Part shown: positions 9,327-18,697 of the stretch, piece by piece
Layout: every line of letters begins with the position of its first letter
Position numbering within the stretch: the stretch's first letter is position 1
Assembly: GCA_049975245.1 (NCBI GenBank)
Contig: JBNGDB010000010.1
Span: forward strand, 1-64,000
Reading direction: 5' to 3'
Origin: UBA117 sp049975245
GTDB lineage: Archaea; Methanobacteriota; Methanobacteria; Methanobacteriales; Methanobacteriaceae
DNA: 64,000 nucleotides
The notes under the pieces: generated by a model
Databases searched by the model: none
What the model saw: the letters and a program-made list of their open reading frames with translations, nothing else
What the model was told of the DNA's origin: nothing
Position numbers and translations under genes: made by a program

Positions 9327-10109
9327 ATGATAATAGAATTTATTAAAGAACATATTATTTACTTGGAACCGGGATATAACGTTTTAAATACAGTTATTTT
9401 TGGAATTATCTTAGGATTGGTAGTTATAATAATAATTAAAATGTTTAATTATTTAAAAAAGGATCCAAAAGACCTTGTAATTCCCTTAATTCCATTTATA
9501 TTCTTTGGCTCAAGTACTAGAGCTCTGGTGGATAATGGAATATATCCACTTACTTATCTATTGGTAACACCAGGGATATACATTTTAACAGGTTTTTTAG
9601 CCATATTAACACTTTTAACTTCTATTTTTATAGAAAAAAAATTTAAAATAGATTATAAATATATAATATTAGCAGTGGGATTATTAATAAGTATTCCCAA
9701 TATTTTAAATATACCCCATATTGATTTAATTGCAATGATAGCAGTAGTCGGAACTTGGCTAATCATTTCTTCTATTTTTATATTATTAAGAAATAAATGG
9801 GATCTTTTGCAAAATAAACTTAATTTAAGTGTAATAATGGCTCATTTATTTGATGCCAGTTCTACATTTGTAGCAGTAGACTTTTATGGTTATGGAGAAC
9901 AACACGTACTTCCAAATGCACTTACTAATCTCACTGGAACGGCTTTCGTCATGTTCCCGTTAAAAATATCTGTTATTTTACTAGCTTTGTATGTTATTGA
10001 TCTTTATGTAGAAGATAAAACTATAAAAAATATGTTGAAGTTGGCTATTTTTATTTTGGGACTTGCACCGGGGCTCCGGAATTTCTTGAGTTTGATAATA
10101 GGTGCGTAG
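9327..10109 (+). CDS. DUF63 family integral membrane protein
   Basis: A 260-residue protein with about seven or eight hydrophobic helices. It matches the archaeal DUF63 family: a conserved FGSSTRALVDNG segment near residue 60-71 and MAHLFDASSTFVAVDFYG near 170-187, both rich in polar and charged residues inside predicted membrane segments. The function of DUF63 proteins is unknown; buried His and Asp residues suggest ligand or metal binding in the membrane. The start ATG has no clear ribosome site. Flanking genes give no functional hint. Confidence 0.75.
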   Translation: MIIEFIKEHIIYLEPGYNVLNTVIFGIILGLVVIIIIKMFNYLKKDPKDLVIPLIPFIFFGSSTRALVDNGIYPLTYLLVTPGIYILTGFLAILTLLTSIFIEKKFKIDYKYIILAVGLLISIPNILNIPHIDLIAMIAVVGTWLIISSIFILLRNKWDLLQNKLNLSVIMAHLFDASSTFVAVDFYGYGEQHVLPNALTNLTGTAFVMFPLKISVILLALYVIDLYVEDKTIKNMLKLAIFILGLAPGLRNFLSLIIGA

Positions 10110-10236
10110 ATATTCAGAAAATTTAAACGATGCATTTTACAATAATATTCTATAAACCTTTAATATTCATTAGAAATTCACATTTTCTAGAGTAATCTCG
10201 GTTAATAATTGCCTAACCAAAAAAAAGGGGTTTTTT

Positions 10237-11754
10237 ATGTATATTGATCAAGTGAAAAAAACCATGAATCTTCCTGATTCAGTAAGAATATTCGATACAA
10301 CTTTAAGAGATGGTGAACAGACTCCCGGAGTTGCCATTACTGTAGATGAAAAAATTAGGATTGCTAAAAAACTGGATAAATTAGGAATAAATGTAATAGA
10401 AGCAGGTTTTCCAGCAGCATCTGAAGGAGAACGTGAATCCACTCGGAAAATTATAGATTTAGGGCTTAATGCTCAGATTTGTGGGTTGGCAAGAGTTTTG
10501 ATTCAGGATTTAGATGCGGCTATTGACTGTGGCGTAGATTATATCCATACATTCATTGGAACTTCTCCACTTCATCGTAAATTTAAATTAAAAATGAACC
10601 AAGAGGATATTCTTTCCAAAGCAGTTGACGCAGTAGATTACATTAAAGATCATGGAATAGAGGCAGAATTTTCAGCAGAAGATGCAACCCGGACAGAATA
10701 TGATTATTTAAGGAAGATATACATGGCAGTGGAAGAAGCTGGGGCAGATTATATTAATGTGCCTGATACGGTGGGTGTTATGATACCCAGTTCTATGAAA
10801 TGGTTAATATCTGAACTAAAAAAGGATTTAAATATCCCTGTAAGCGTTCACTGTCATGATGATTTTGGCCTGGCAGTAGCTAATTCTTTAATGGCAATAG
10901 AAGCAGGCGCCCAACAAGCACATGCCACTATAAATGGATTAGGTGAAAGGGCAGGTAACGCCTCTTTAGAAGAATTAGTCATGGCTTTAACAGTAGAATA
11001 TGGGATTAAAACTACTATCAATACTAATTTACTCGTTAACACTTCCGAATTTGTTTCTAGGATTACTGGTGTTAAAATGCCTCCTAACAAAGCGATTGTT
11101 GGTGAAAATGCATTTGCACATGAGGCAGGAATACATGTACACGGAGTATTGGAAAAAGCAGAGACTTATGAGCCCATTACGCCTGAAATGGTTGGACATA
11201 CCCGTCGGATAGTTTTAGGAAAACACACAGGTGCTAAAGCTCTTAAATCCAAACTTGACGATTATGGCATTGAAATGGAAGAGGATCAGTTCTGTCAAGT
11301 GTTTGACCAAATAAAGGATCTTGGTGATAAAGGTAAAATGGTAACCGATGCGGATTTAAAAGCTATTGCCGAAAGTATTCTAGGAAAAGCCAAAAGAGAA
11401 ATTGTTAAATTGGAAGGATTTGCAGTTATGACTGGTGAAAATGTTATGCCTACTGCCACAGTTAAACTAAAAATTAATGAAGAAGTTAATACATCTTCTA
11501 GAACTGGAGTAGGTCCAGTAGATGCAGCTATAAATGCTATTCAAAGTGTTGTTGGTGAAACTGCAGATATAGAACTTTTAGAATATAATATAGAGGCCAT
11601 AACTGGCGGTACTAATGCTTTGGCTGAGGTTTTTGTTGTAATGGGTGACAAAAATGGTAATAAGGCTACTGGAAGATCTACTAGAGAAGATATAGTAATG
11701 TCCAGTGTAGAAGCAGTATTAGACGCCATAAACAAGATACTGATTTTAAGATAA
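10237..11754 (+). CDS. leuA: 2-isopropylmalate synthase
   Basis: A 505-residue enzyme of the 2-isopropylmalate/homocitrate/citramalate synthase family. The catalytic TIM barrel starts with FDTTLRDGEQTPGV and has the metal-ligand segment VHCHDDFG and the NGLGERAGN motif. The linker GENAFAHEAGIHVHG and the C-terminal regulatory domain (about 390-505, GVGPVDAAINAI) complete the feedback-controlled architecture, which excludes the short AksA type. The local motifs EAGFP and ICGLAR look like archaeal LeuA rather than CimA, so I infer isopropylmalate synthesis, the first committed step to leucine; citramalate synthase remains possible. ATG follows AAAAGGGG. It is monocistronic. Confidence 0.88.
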   Translation: MYIDQVKKTMNLPDSVRIFDTTLRDGEQTPGVAITVDEKIRIAKKLDKLGINVIEAGFPAASEGERESTRKIIDLGLNAQICGLARVLIQDLDAAIDCGVDYIHTFIGTSPLHRKFKLKMNQEDILSKAVDAVDYIKDHGIEAEFSAEDATRTEYDYLRKIYMAVEEAGADYINVPDTVGVMIPSSMKWLISELKKDLNIPVSVHCHDDFGLAVANSLMAIEAGAQQAHATINGLGERAGNASLEELVMALTVEYGIKTTINTNLLVNTSEFVSRITGVKMPPNKAIVGENAFAHEAGIHVHGVLEKAETYEPITPEMVGHTRRIVLGKHTGAKALKSKLDDYGIEMEEDQFCQVFDQIKDLGDKGKMVTDADLKAIAESILGKAKREIVKLEGFAVMTGENVMPTATVKLKINEEVNTSSRTGVGPVDAAINAIQSVVGETADIELLEYNIEAITGGTNALAEVFVVMGDKNGNKATGRSTREDIVMSSVEAVLDAINKILILR

Positions 11755-11969
11755 TCCAAACCTAAATTATATATATTTATCTTCATAAATTTAATTTTAT
11801 ATAATAAATTTAGAAATTATGGAAATAACTAAGGCAAACTGATTTAATATTTTTATAATTTATAGACGTTCAATTTAGCTAATATTTAATTAAATACATT
11901 TAATTAATATATAATCGTTATATCATTCGCCAGGGGTCGGGTGGTATTTATCTTTTGGAGGGGGGATTT

Positions 11970-13514
11970 ATGGAGGATAAACTGAATATACTTATACTTG
12001 AAGATGTTGCTTTAGATGCCGAGCTTATCGAATATGAAATGCGCAGGGAAAAAATTAATTTTAATTCTCAAATTGTAGAAACTGAAGAAGATTTCACAAA
12101 TTCTCTTAAAAATTTTAATCCAGATGTTGTTTTAGCTGATCATTCTCTTCCTACTTTTGATGGTTTATCAGCATTAAAAATAACTAAAAAATTAGCTCCA
12201 GATACTCCATTCATTTTTGTCAGTGGTAAAATCGGAGAAGAATTTGCTGTTGAAGTATTAAAGGAAGGAGCAACAGATTATGTTCTTAAAAACAATTTGT
12301 CCAAATTAGTTCCGGCACTCCAAAGAGCAATTAATGAAGCGAAAGAGCAATCAGAACTAAAAAATGTGGAAAGTACTCTAAAAAGAAGAAATGAACAAAT
12401 GCGTCTAATCACTGATAATATGCTGGACATAGTTATTAATATAGATTCTAGCGGTACAATTCAATATTTGAGTCCTTCTATAAAAACAGTGTTAGGTCTC
12501 AATTTTGATGCTATTTTAAATCACAAAATTACAGAATTAAAAAAATTTGTGCACCCTGATGATATAATTCTTGTAACTAAGGGATTTAAGGAGGTTTTTA
12601 ACAATAATTCCCGCATAATAGAGTATCGCTGTCAAAATTCTAAGGGAGAATATATATGGTTGGAAGCTATTGGAAACTTATTATATAACAATTCTAATAA
12701 GTCAAAAAGCGCTGTTTTTGTAATAAGAAATATTAATGATAGAAAAATAGCTGAATCTAAATTAAAGGAATATCACAATCAATTGGAGCGCATGGTTGCT
12801 GATCGAACAGCTGAATTAGAATCTATAAATAAAGAACTAGAATCATTTAGTTATTCTGTTTCTCACGATTTAAGAGCACCATTACGCAGAATAGATGGCT
12901 ATAGTCTGGCTCTTTTAGAAGACTACAGTGACAAACTAGATGAACAGGGAATTTATTATCTTAACCGTTTAAGGATTTCAAGCCAGCGTATGGCCCAATT
13001 AATTGATGATCTGCTAGAACTTTCTAAACTAACACGTTCAAACATTAAAATAGAGGATGTTAATCTTAGCTTAATAGTTAGTGATATCTTTGAGGAATTT
13101 AAAACATCAGATCCTAATAGAAATGTCAATTACACTATAAAAGATAATTTAGTGGTTAAAGGCGATTCAAGACTTTTAAAGATAATGATGGAAAATTTAT
13201 TGGATAATGCCTGGAAATTCACTGGCAATAAAAAGGCTGCGATAATCAATTTTGGCAGTCAAAATAATAATGGCCAGTTAACCTATTTTATAAAAGATAA
13301 TGGCACGGGATTTAACCGAGATCAAGCTGAAAAAATTTTTAAACCATTTCAACGTCTTAATTCTGAAAATCAATTTCCTGGCAGTGGCATAGGTCTGGCT
13401 ACTGTTCAAAGAATAGTTCATAAACACGGGGGAAATATTTGGGCCCACGGTGATCCAGATAATGGGGCTACTTTTTTCTTTACTCTAAATCCGAAGGGTG
13501 ATGAAAGTGAATAA
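11970..13514 (+). CDS. hybrid sensor histidine kinase (receiver-PAS-HisKA-HATPase)
   Basis: A soluble protein of about 514 residues. An N-terminal receiver domain (about 5-120) has the phospho-acceptor D57 in VVLADHSLP. A PAS domain follows (about 140-265, with HPDD and GEYIWLEAIGN), then a coiled coil, HisKA with H299 in SVSHDLRAPLR, and HATPase_c with LLDNAWKF, DNGTGF and GSGIGLATV. The class is the phytochrome-like kinase type whose partners are Rcp1-like response regulators, and exactly such a regulator follows. ATG 11970 sits behind GGAGGGGGG. The receiver and PAS half is paralogous to that of the kinase at 13960 (for example the shared SGKIGEE). No membrane segment, so it probably senses a cytosolic signal. 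Confidence 0.92.
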   Translation: MEDKLNILILEDVALDAELIEYEMRREKINFNSQIVETEEDFTNSLKNFNPDVVLADHSLPTFDGLSALKITKKLAPDTPFIFVSGKIGEEFAVEVLKEGATDYVLKNNLSKLVPALQRAINEAKEQSELKNVESTLKRRNEQMRLITDNMLDIVINIDSSGTIQYLSPSIKTVLGLNFDAILNHKITELKKFVHPDDIILVTKGFKEVFNNNSRIIEYRCQNSKGEYIWLEAIGNLLYNNSNKSKSAVFVIRNINDRKIAESKLKEYHNQLERMVADRTAELESINKELESFSYSVSHDLRAPLRRIDGYSLALLEDYSDKLDEQGIYYLNRLRISSQRMAQLIDDLLELSKLTRSNIKIEDVNLSLIVSDIFEEFKTSDPNRNVNYTIKDNLVVKGDSRLLKIMMENLLDNAWKFTGNKKAAIINFGSQNNNGQLTYFIKDNGTGFNRDQAEKIFKPFQRLNSENQFPGSGIGLATVQRIVHKHGGNIWAHGDPDNGATFFFTLNPKGDESE

Positions 13515-13956
13515 AAATTCAGGTACAATACTTTTAGTTGAAGATGATCCTGATGATATAAATTTGACCATACGTGCTTTAAAAAAATCTAAAATAAAAA
13601 ATAAGATAGATGTAGTTACTGATGGTCTTGAAGCAATTGATTATCTTTGGGGGGAGGGTAACTATTCTAATAGGGATACTAGTAAAATACCTTCAATTAT
13701 TCTCCTTGATCTTAAATTACCAAAATTAGATGGTATTGAAGTTCTAAAAAAGTTAAGATCTAATGAAAAAACTAAAAATGTTACTGTAATAATCTTAACT
13801 TCATCTAAAGAAACTGAAGATATATTAAACTGCTATAAATTATGTGCTAATAGTTATATCCAAAAACCTGTTAATTTTAACAGATTTATGGAAACAATAC
13901 GTATTTTAGGGATTTACTGGCTTAATTTCAATGAAAATGCTTCTCAGGTAGGATGA
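13507..13956 (+). CDS. single-domain response regulator, Rcp1-like
   Basis: A receiver-only protein of about 149 residues. Acidic pocket VEDDPDD, phospho-acceptor D68 in ILLDLKLPKLDG, a hydroxy residue in LTSSKE and the lysine in IQKPV are all present. The long beta2-alpha2 stretch (LWGEGNYSN) and NFNRFMETI are hallmarks of Rcp1-type regulators that serve phytochrome-like kinases. No output domain. Start choice: GTG 13507 lies four bases after GGTGAT, giving a start inside the last codons of the upstream kinase gene; ATG 13501 or GTG 13498 would overlap the ribosome site. The overlap implies translational coupling and a cognate pair. Confidence 0.9.
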   Translation: MNKNSGTILLVEDDPDDINLTIRALKKSKIKNKIDVVTDGLEAIDYLWGEGNYSNRDTSKIPSIILLDLKLPKLDGIEVLKKLRSNEKTKNVTVIILTSSKETEDILNCYKLCANSYIQKPVNFNRFMETIRILGIYWLNFNENASQVG

Positions 13957-13959
13957 AAA

Positions 13960-15735
13960 TTGAATTTTCCATTAAATGTACTAATTGTAGACGACTCTGA
14001 AGATGATACAGAGCTAATTATGAGAATATTAAGTCAAAATGCACCTAATCTAACTTATAAAAGAGTCGAAACCGCAAAAGATATGCAATATTCATTAGAA
14101 AATGAGTATTGGGATATTGTGATATGTGATTATATCATACCCGGCTTTGGAGGTATGGAGGCTCTTGAATTATCAAAAAAGTTTGATAAAGAATTGCCAG
14201 TAATACTTGTTTCGGGAAAAATTGGAGAAGAAATCGCTGTTAATGCTATGCGAGCTGGTGCTCAAGACTACATATTAAAAGATAATCTTTCTAGATTAGT
14301 TCCCGCAATAGAAAGAGAAATAACTGAGTTTAAAAAAAGAAAGAATAACAAAATTGCTTTGAAAAAATCTGAAAATTTTTATAAAACTATTTTTGAAAAT
14401 ACTGGAACTGCTACTGCCATTATAAATGAAAATATGATTATTGAAATGGTAAATTCAGGATTTGAAGATATTTCGGGTTATAAAAAAAGTGAAATTGAAG
14501 GAAAAATAAAATTCACTGATTTTACTATGCAAAAAGATAAGAAAGTTATTAAAAATTACATGTGTCGGGCTTCAAATAATACTAAAAAAGAAACAAAAAA
14601 TTTTGAAACAATATTTATTGATGCCTTTAAAAACCATAAAGATATTTTTATGACAATTGCATTTATTCCTGACACAAAAAAAATTTTAACATCAATTTTA
14701 GACATTAGCGAGAACAAAAAGTCTCAAATAGCCCTTAGGTTAAGCGAAGAGAAGCTAAGAATTATTACCAATAATATGTTAGATTTAATTGTACAAACTG
14801 ATTTTAAAGGAAATTATCTATACGTAAGTCCTTCTATTAGGATTATATTGGGATATGAACCAGAATATATGTTAAAAAGATCTATTTTTGATTTCCTTCA
14901 TCCTGAAGATATAGAAAGTTTTAAATTAAAATTTTTCAATGAAATAAAGGATATAAGTCCTAATAAATTACAACATCGTTATAAAAATGTAAATGGAAAT
15001 TATATTTGGTTAGAGACTTTCGGAAATCCCTTATTTGATGATAATAAACTTAAAGGAATAGTTTTTAGTATAAGGGATGTCACTGATAGAAAAATAGCGA
15101 AGGACAAACTAATAGAGGCATTAAGTGAAAAAGAAATTCTTTTAAAGGAAATTCATCATCGCGTTAAGAATAATTTGCAGATCATCTCCAGTCTACTAAG
15201 ACTTCAATCCCGTTACATTGAAGATGAAAAGATAGGTGAAATTCTTAATGATAGTCAAAATAGAGTTAGATCAATGAGTATGGTGCATGAAAAATTATAT
15301 CAATCAGAAGATCTTTCTAAAATCGATTTAGAAGAATATGTTAATAATTTGGTAACTGAACTATTTAGATCTTATAGTAAAAGCGCTGGCAGGGTTAAAC
15401 TAAATGTGGAAGTCTGTAAGATCTTAATAGACGCTGATAAAGCCATAAATTTCGGACTTATTATAAATGAATTACTATCTAACTCATTAAAACATGCCTT
15501 TCCCGATAATAGAGAAGGTGAAATTTTTGTAAAATTTTATCAAAATAGATTTTATCACTATATTTTGAAAATTATAGACAACGGAATTGGCTTGCCGGAT
15601 GATTTTGATTGTTCGAATTCTAAATCTTTAGGAATGAGACTAATTAATAATCTTTGCAACCAACTAAATGGCGATATGGAAATTATTTGCCATAATGGCA
15701 CTACTTTTGTTATAACATTTAAAAGTCTATTCTAA
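13960..15735 (+). CDS. hybrid sensor kinase (receiver-PAS-PAS-HisKA_2-HATPase)
   Basis: A 591-residue soluble kinase. A receiver domain (D57 in IVICDYIIP) is followed by a first PAS (about 140-255), a second PAS (about 270-390, HPEDIESF and YIWLETFGN), a HisKA_2 dimerisation domain with EIHHRVKNNLQ (H399/H400) and a HATPase domain with NELLSNSLKHAF and DNGIGLP. HisKA_2 kinases are common in methanogens and usually partner with receiver-PAS proteins like the gene at 15885. The start is TTG at 13960, three bases after the upstream stop, behind AGGATG. The receiver and second PAS are clearly paralogous to the kinase at 11970, while the kinase core is of a different class. Confidence 0.9.
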   Translation: MNFPLNVLIVDDSEDDTELIMRILSQNAPNLTYKRVETAKDMQYSLENEYWDIVICDYIIPGFGGMEALELSKKFDKELPVILVSGKIGEEIAVNAMRAGAQDYILKDNLSRLVPAIEREITEFKKRKNNKIALKKSENFYKTIFENTGTATAIINENMIIEMVNSGFEDISGYKKSEIEGKIKFTDFTMQKDKKVIKNYMCRASNNTKKETKNFETIFIDAFKNHKDIFMTIAFIPDTKKILTSILDISENKKSQIALRLSEEKLRIITNNMLDLIVQTDFKGNYLYVSPSIRIILGYEPEYMLKRSIFDFLHPEDIESFKLKFFNEIKDISPNKLQHRYKNVNGNYIWLETFGNPLFDDNKLKGIVFSIRDVTDRKIAKDKLIEALSEKEILLKEIHHRVKNNLQIISSLLRLQSRYIEDEKIGEILNDSQNRVRSMSMVHEKLYQSEDLSKIDLEEYVNNLVTELFRSYSKSAGRVKLNVEVCKILIDADKAINFGLIINELLSNSLKHAFPDNREGEIFVKFYQNRFYHYILKIIDNGIGLPDDFDCSNSKSLGMRLINNLCNQLNGDMEIICHNGTTFVITFKSLF

Positions 15736-15884
15736 AACTCAAAAACATGATAACTTAATCCATATTAAATTCATATATAATAACGAAGTTATAATAAGTA
15801 ATATGAAATTATAAATTTTTTAGAAAGCCTTAAATAAACTAGATTTAAGTTTTCATTATTTTAGTGATAGTATGGGGGATTATT

Positions 15885-16679
15885 ATGCCAACACCAAAAC
15901 TTATGATCGTTGAAGATGAAAGAATTACTGCTGAAGACCTAAAAGAAGGTCTTGAAGATTTAGGGTATGATGTAGCAGCAGTAGTCTATTCTGGTGAAGA
16001 ATCTATAAAGAAAGCTGAAGAAATTAAACCTGATTTAATTATTATGGATATTAAGTTAGAAGGCGAAATGGATGGTATAGAAGCAGCAGAATATATAAGA
16101 TCAAATTATGGCATACCAGTAATTTATCTTTCAGCTTATTCTGATGAAAACACAGTTCAAAGAGCAAAAATTACAGAACCCTCAGGATTCATACGTAAAA
16201 GCCCTGCAGGCTTTCTTAACAAACCATTTGAGGAAAGTGAATTACATACAACTATTGAGATAACCCTTTATCGCGATAGAATGGAAAAACGTTTACGAGA
16301 AAATGAAAGATGGTTAACTGCTATCTTAACTAACATAGCAGATGCTGTGATTGCAACAGATTCTAAAGGTCAAATTAAATTTATGAATCCTGTAGCAGAG
16401 GATTTAACTGGGTTTATTCAGGAAGATGCAATAGGAAAATTTCTATCAGAGGTATTTACTATATTAAGTGATGGTCCAGGCAAACTCAGCAGCATTCTTT
16501 TAAATAAAATTTTTAGAGAAGAAGTTGCCAGAAACTTGTACATAGATAATGTAATTTTAAAGTCTAAAAATGGTACAGAAGTACCCATATACGGAGCTAT
16601 AAATCCAATTAAAGATGAAAAAGGTAACATAATTGGAATAGTAGTTGTATTTAGGGATATAAGTACTTGGATTAATTAA
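15885..16679 (+). CDS. response regulator with PAS output domain, internal 8-residue duplication
   Basis: A 264-residue protein. The receiver has VEDERITAEDL, phospho-acceptor D55 in IIMDIKLEG, the YLSAYSDE switch region and ELHTTIEITLYR at its end. A PAS domain (about 140-262, ILTNIADAVIATDSKG to IGIVVVFRDIS) forms the output half. Methanogens have many receiver-PAS proteins without DNA-binding domains, thought to relay signals to kinases or other partners. The loop that carries the conserved receiver lysine is duplicated: PSGFIRKS (99-106) directly precedes PAGFLNKP (107-114). ATG 15885 behind GGGGGAT is preferred over an upstream GTG. It lies 149 bp after the kinase and probably belongs to the same signalling group. 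Confidence 0.88.
   Translation: MPTPKLMIVEDERITAEDLKEGLEDLGYDVAAVVYSGEESIKKAEEIKPDLIIMDIKLEGEMDGIEAAEYIRSNYGIPVIYLSAYSDENTVQRAKITEPSGFIRKSPAGFLNKPFEESELHTTIEITLYRDRMEKRLRENERWLTAILTNIADAVIATDSKGQIKFMNPVAEDLTGFIQEDAIGKFLSEVFTILSDGPGKLSSILLNKIFREEVARNLYIDNVILKSKNGTEVPIYGAINPIKDEKGNIIGIVVVFRDISTWIN
16179..16226 (+). repeat. in-frame 24-bp tandem duplication inside a receiver domain
   Basis: Units 16179-16202 and 16203-16226 are each 24 bases and encode PSGFIRKS and PAGFLNKP. Both begin with CCx xCA GGx TTy and both have Lys at unit position 7. Ordinary receivers have a single copy. The DNA has diverged, so the duplication is not recent. Confidence 0.65.
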
Positions 16680-16932
16680 AACATTTTATTAAGTTTTAAA
16701 TTTTGCCTAAAATACTCTTTGAAACTTAATTATAGTTAATATTTATTTATATATCTTTTTTTATCCTAAAAATTGTGAAATCATTAATTTTATCTTTTTA
16801 AAGTTATACTAATAGTTATATGAACTTTATTAGTAAATTATTTAACACTAATTCTGTAGAAATTAATCATAAACTATATATAATATTGAACAACTGAAAA
16901 ACATTATAGTTATTCTTTCGGAGGTAAAAGTG

Positions 16933-17208
16933 ATGTCAGAGGAAAATGTCGTATACATTGGAAACAAGCCTGTAATGAACTATGTTTTAGCTGTTGTAAC
17001 TCAGATGAATGGTGGAACTCCTGATGTGGTATTAAAAGCACGTGGAAGGGCCATCAGCAGAGCAGTTGATGTAGCTGAAATAGTTAGGAATAGATTCATA
17101 CCAGATATAGACGTAGCTTCTATAGATATATGCACTGAAGAAATCATAGGTAACGAAGGCGGATCAACTAACGTATCTGCCATAGAGATACAGCTAAGCA
17201 AAGATTAA
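16933..17208 (+). CDS. albA: chromatin protein Alba
   Basis: A 91-residue Alba protein, the small dimeric nucleic-acid-binding protein that coats archaeal DNA and RNA. VYIGNKPVMNYV at the N-terminus holds the DNA-contacting lysine region; KARGRAISRAVDVAEIVRNRF is the conserved core helix segment (split here: KARGRAISRAVDV, then AEIVRNRF); the C-terminal hairpin ends in SAIEIQLSKD. Length is normal. GGAGGTAAAA precedes overlapping GTG 16930 and ATG 16933; I use the ATG because the family begins MSEENVVYIG. The gene has its own upstream region and a hairpin terminator at 17224. Confidence 0.96.
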   Translation: MSEENVVYIGNKPVMNYVLAVVTQMNGGTPDVVLKARGRAISRAVDVAEIVRNRFIPDIDVASIDICTEEIIGNEGGSTNVSAIEIQLSKD

Positions 17209-17223
17209 TCTAAGGGGAATATT

Positions 17224-17248
17224 TGAAACCTTATGGTTTCATTTTTTT
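17224..17248 (+). terminator. hairpin and T-run terminator of albA
   Basis: TGAAACC, loop TTAT and GGTTTCA make a perfect 7-bp stem at 17224-17241, followed at once by seven T. It begins 15 bases after the albA stop codon. Confidence 0.75.
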
Positions 17249-17428
17249 ATATTAATTTTTAATACTTAATTTGTATTGTGTAGATTTTATACTGATACAA
17301 GCTCTTTTTTATAATCCTTAATAAATTAAAAAATTAAATAAGAACTTAATTTTACTTATAATCAAAAATTAAGTCTGTCTAGGTTTTTATATTAAAAAAA
17401 TTTATTGTAGGAAATTATCTACAAATAA

Positions 17429-18655
17429 TTATTTCTTTTTACTTCTTCCTCTTAAAATTCTTAATAGAACCAAGATAGCGACGACAAAAATAGCTATTCC
17501 TGTAATATAATAAGCAAATATGGAAGTGGGACCTTCTTTTTTATCTGCATTTAATGCATATAAATAACCATCATCACTGCCTATATATATTGTATTACCA
17601 TAAACTGCTGGAGAAGAACTCATAGGGGAGTTAAAAATAATATAACCTGGATTATAACTCCATTCTTCCTTTCCAGTATATTTATTTAAGACATAAACAG
17701 TTCCATCATTTGATCCAAACGTGATTTTATTATCTAATAAAGCCGGCGTAGACCTTACAGCAGAACCGGTCTTAAATGACCATTTAAGTTCTCCAGTACG
17801 AGTATCTAGACATGTCATGTTCCCGTCGTCAGATCCAACGAATATATTATTATTTAGAGGTTCTATTAGCGCAGAAGATCTTATTGGATTTCCTATATAA
17901 TATTTCCAATTAAGATTACCGGTGGTGGCATTTAAAGCATATAATTGGCCATCGTCAGATCCAACATAAATTGTATCATTATAATAAGCTGGAGATGATC
18001 TTACTCTATCTGCAGATTCGTATTCCCAGATTTCACTACCATCATTACTATCTAATGCATAAATTTTGTTATCATCAGATCCTACATAAACACTTCCATT
18101 TACTATAGTTGGAGATGAAACTACTGGCTTTTCAGTTTTAAATTTCCATGATAGGGATCCATCTTCAGTAAATATGGCATAAAGATAATTATCATTAGAT
18201 CCAACAAATACTAAGCCATTATCAACTGCTGGGGAAGATTCAATTCCATTGTCAGTTTTAAATTTCCACTCTAATGTTCCATTTTCTGAATTAAGGGAAT
18301 ATAAATAATGATCTAAAGAACCAATAAATAGAGTACCATTTAAAACAGCTGGTGAAGATATAAGGGGTCCAGATGTATTATAACTCCATTTTTTAGAACC
18401 ATTATCCATTTTAACAGCATAAATATTATTATCCATTGATCCAAAATATAATACTTCATTATATATTGCCGGGGAAGATTGTAAAGCACCATCAGTTTTA
18501 AAAATCCAAACACATGGACAAAATGTGGCAGATTCTGTTACGTATCCGTTATGTTCCGGATTTTCGTGGAACATCGGCCATTCTGCTGCTGCAGCAGGGC
18601 TTACAATTATACTTACTAATAATAGTCCAATTAGTATTTTCTTTTTACCTAACAT
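17429..18655 (-). CDS. secreted, membrane-anchored PQQ-like eight-bladed beta-propeller protein
   Basis: A 408-residue protein. The N-terminus is a signal peptide (KKILIGLLLVSIIVSPAAA). Eight repeats of about 40 residues follow, each with a core like SSPA..N..(Y/F)VGSDD..LYAL and an ending like G.L.W.F, typical of PQQ/YvrL-like propeller blades (pfam PQQ_2). Near the C-terminus is one membrane helix (about 378-400) and a basic RGRSKKK stop-transfer end, so the propeller is held on the outer face. No PQQ ligand set is evident, so a binding or scaffolding role is more likely than dehydrogenase activity. It lies 42 bp upstream of the exporter genes' far end on the same strand, with its own GGTGTTAAG ribosome site. 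Confidence 0.85.
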   Translation of the reverse strand: MLGKKKILIGLLLVSIIVSPAAAAEWPMFHENPEHNGYVTESATFCPCVWIFKTDGALQSSPAIYNEVLYFGSMDNNIYAVKMDNGSKKWSYNTSGPLISSPAVLNGTLFIGSLDHYLYSLNSENGTLEWKFKTDNGIESSPAVDNGLVFVGSNDNYLYAIFTEDGSLSWKFKTEKPVVSSPTIVNGSVYVGSDDNKIYALDSNDGSEIWEYESADRVRSSPAYYNDTIYVGSDDGQLYALNATTGNLNWKYYIGNPIRSSALIEPLNNNIFVGSDDGNMTCLDTRTGELKWSFKTGSAVRSTPALLDNKITFGSNDGTVYVLNKYTGKEEWSYNPGYIIFNSPMSSSPAVYGNTIYIGSDDGYLYALNADKKEGPTSIFAYYITGIAIFVVAILVLLRILRGRSKKK

Positions 18656-18697
18656 CTTAACACCATTTTAACTAGTATTTTAAAAAAATAGGGGTAT

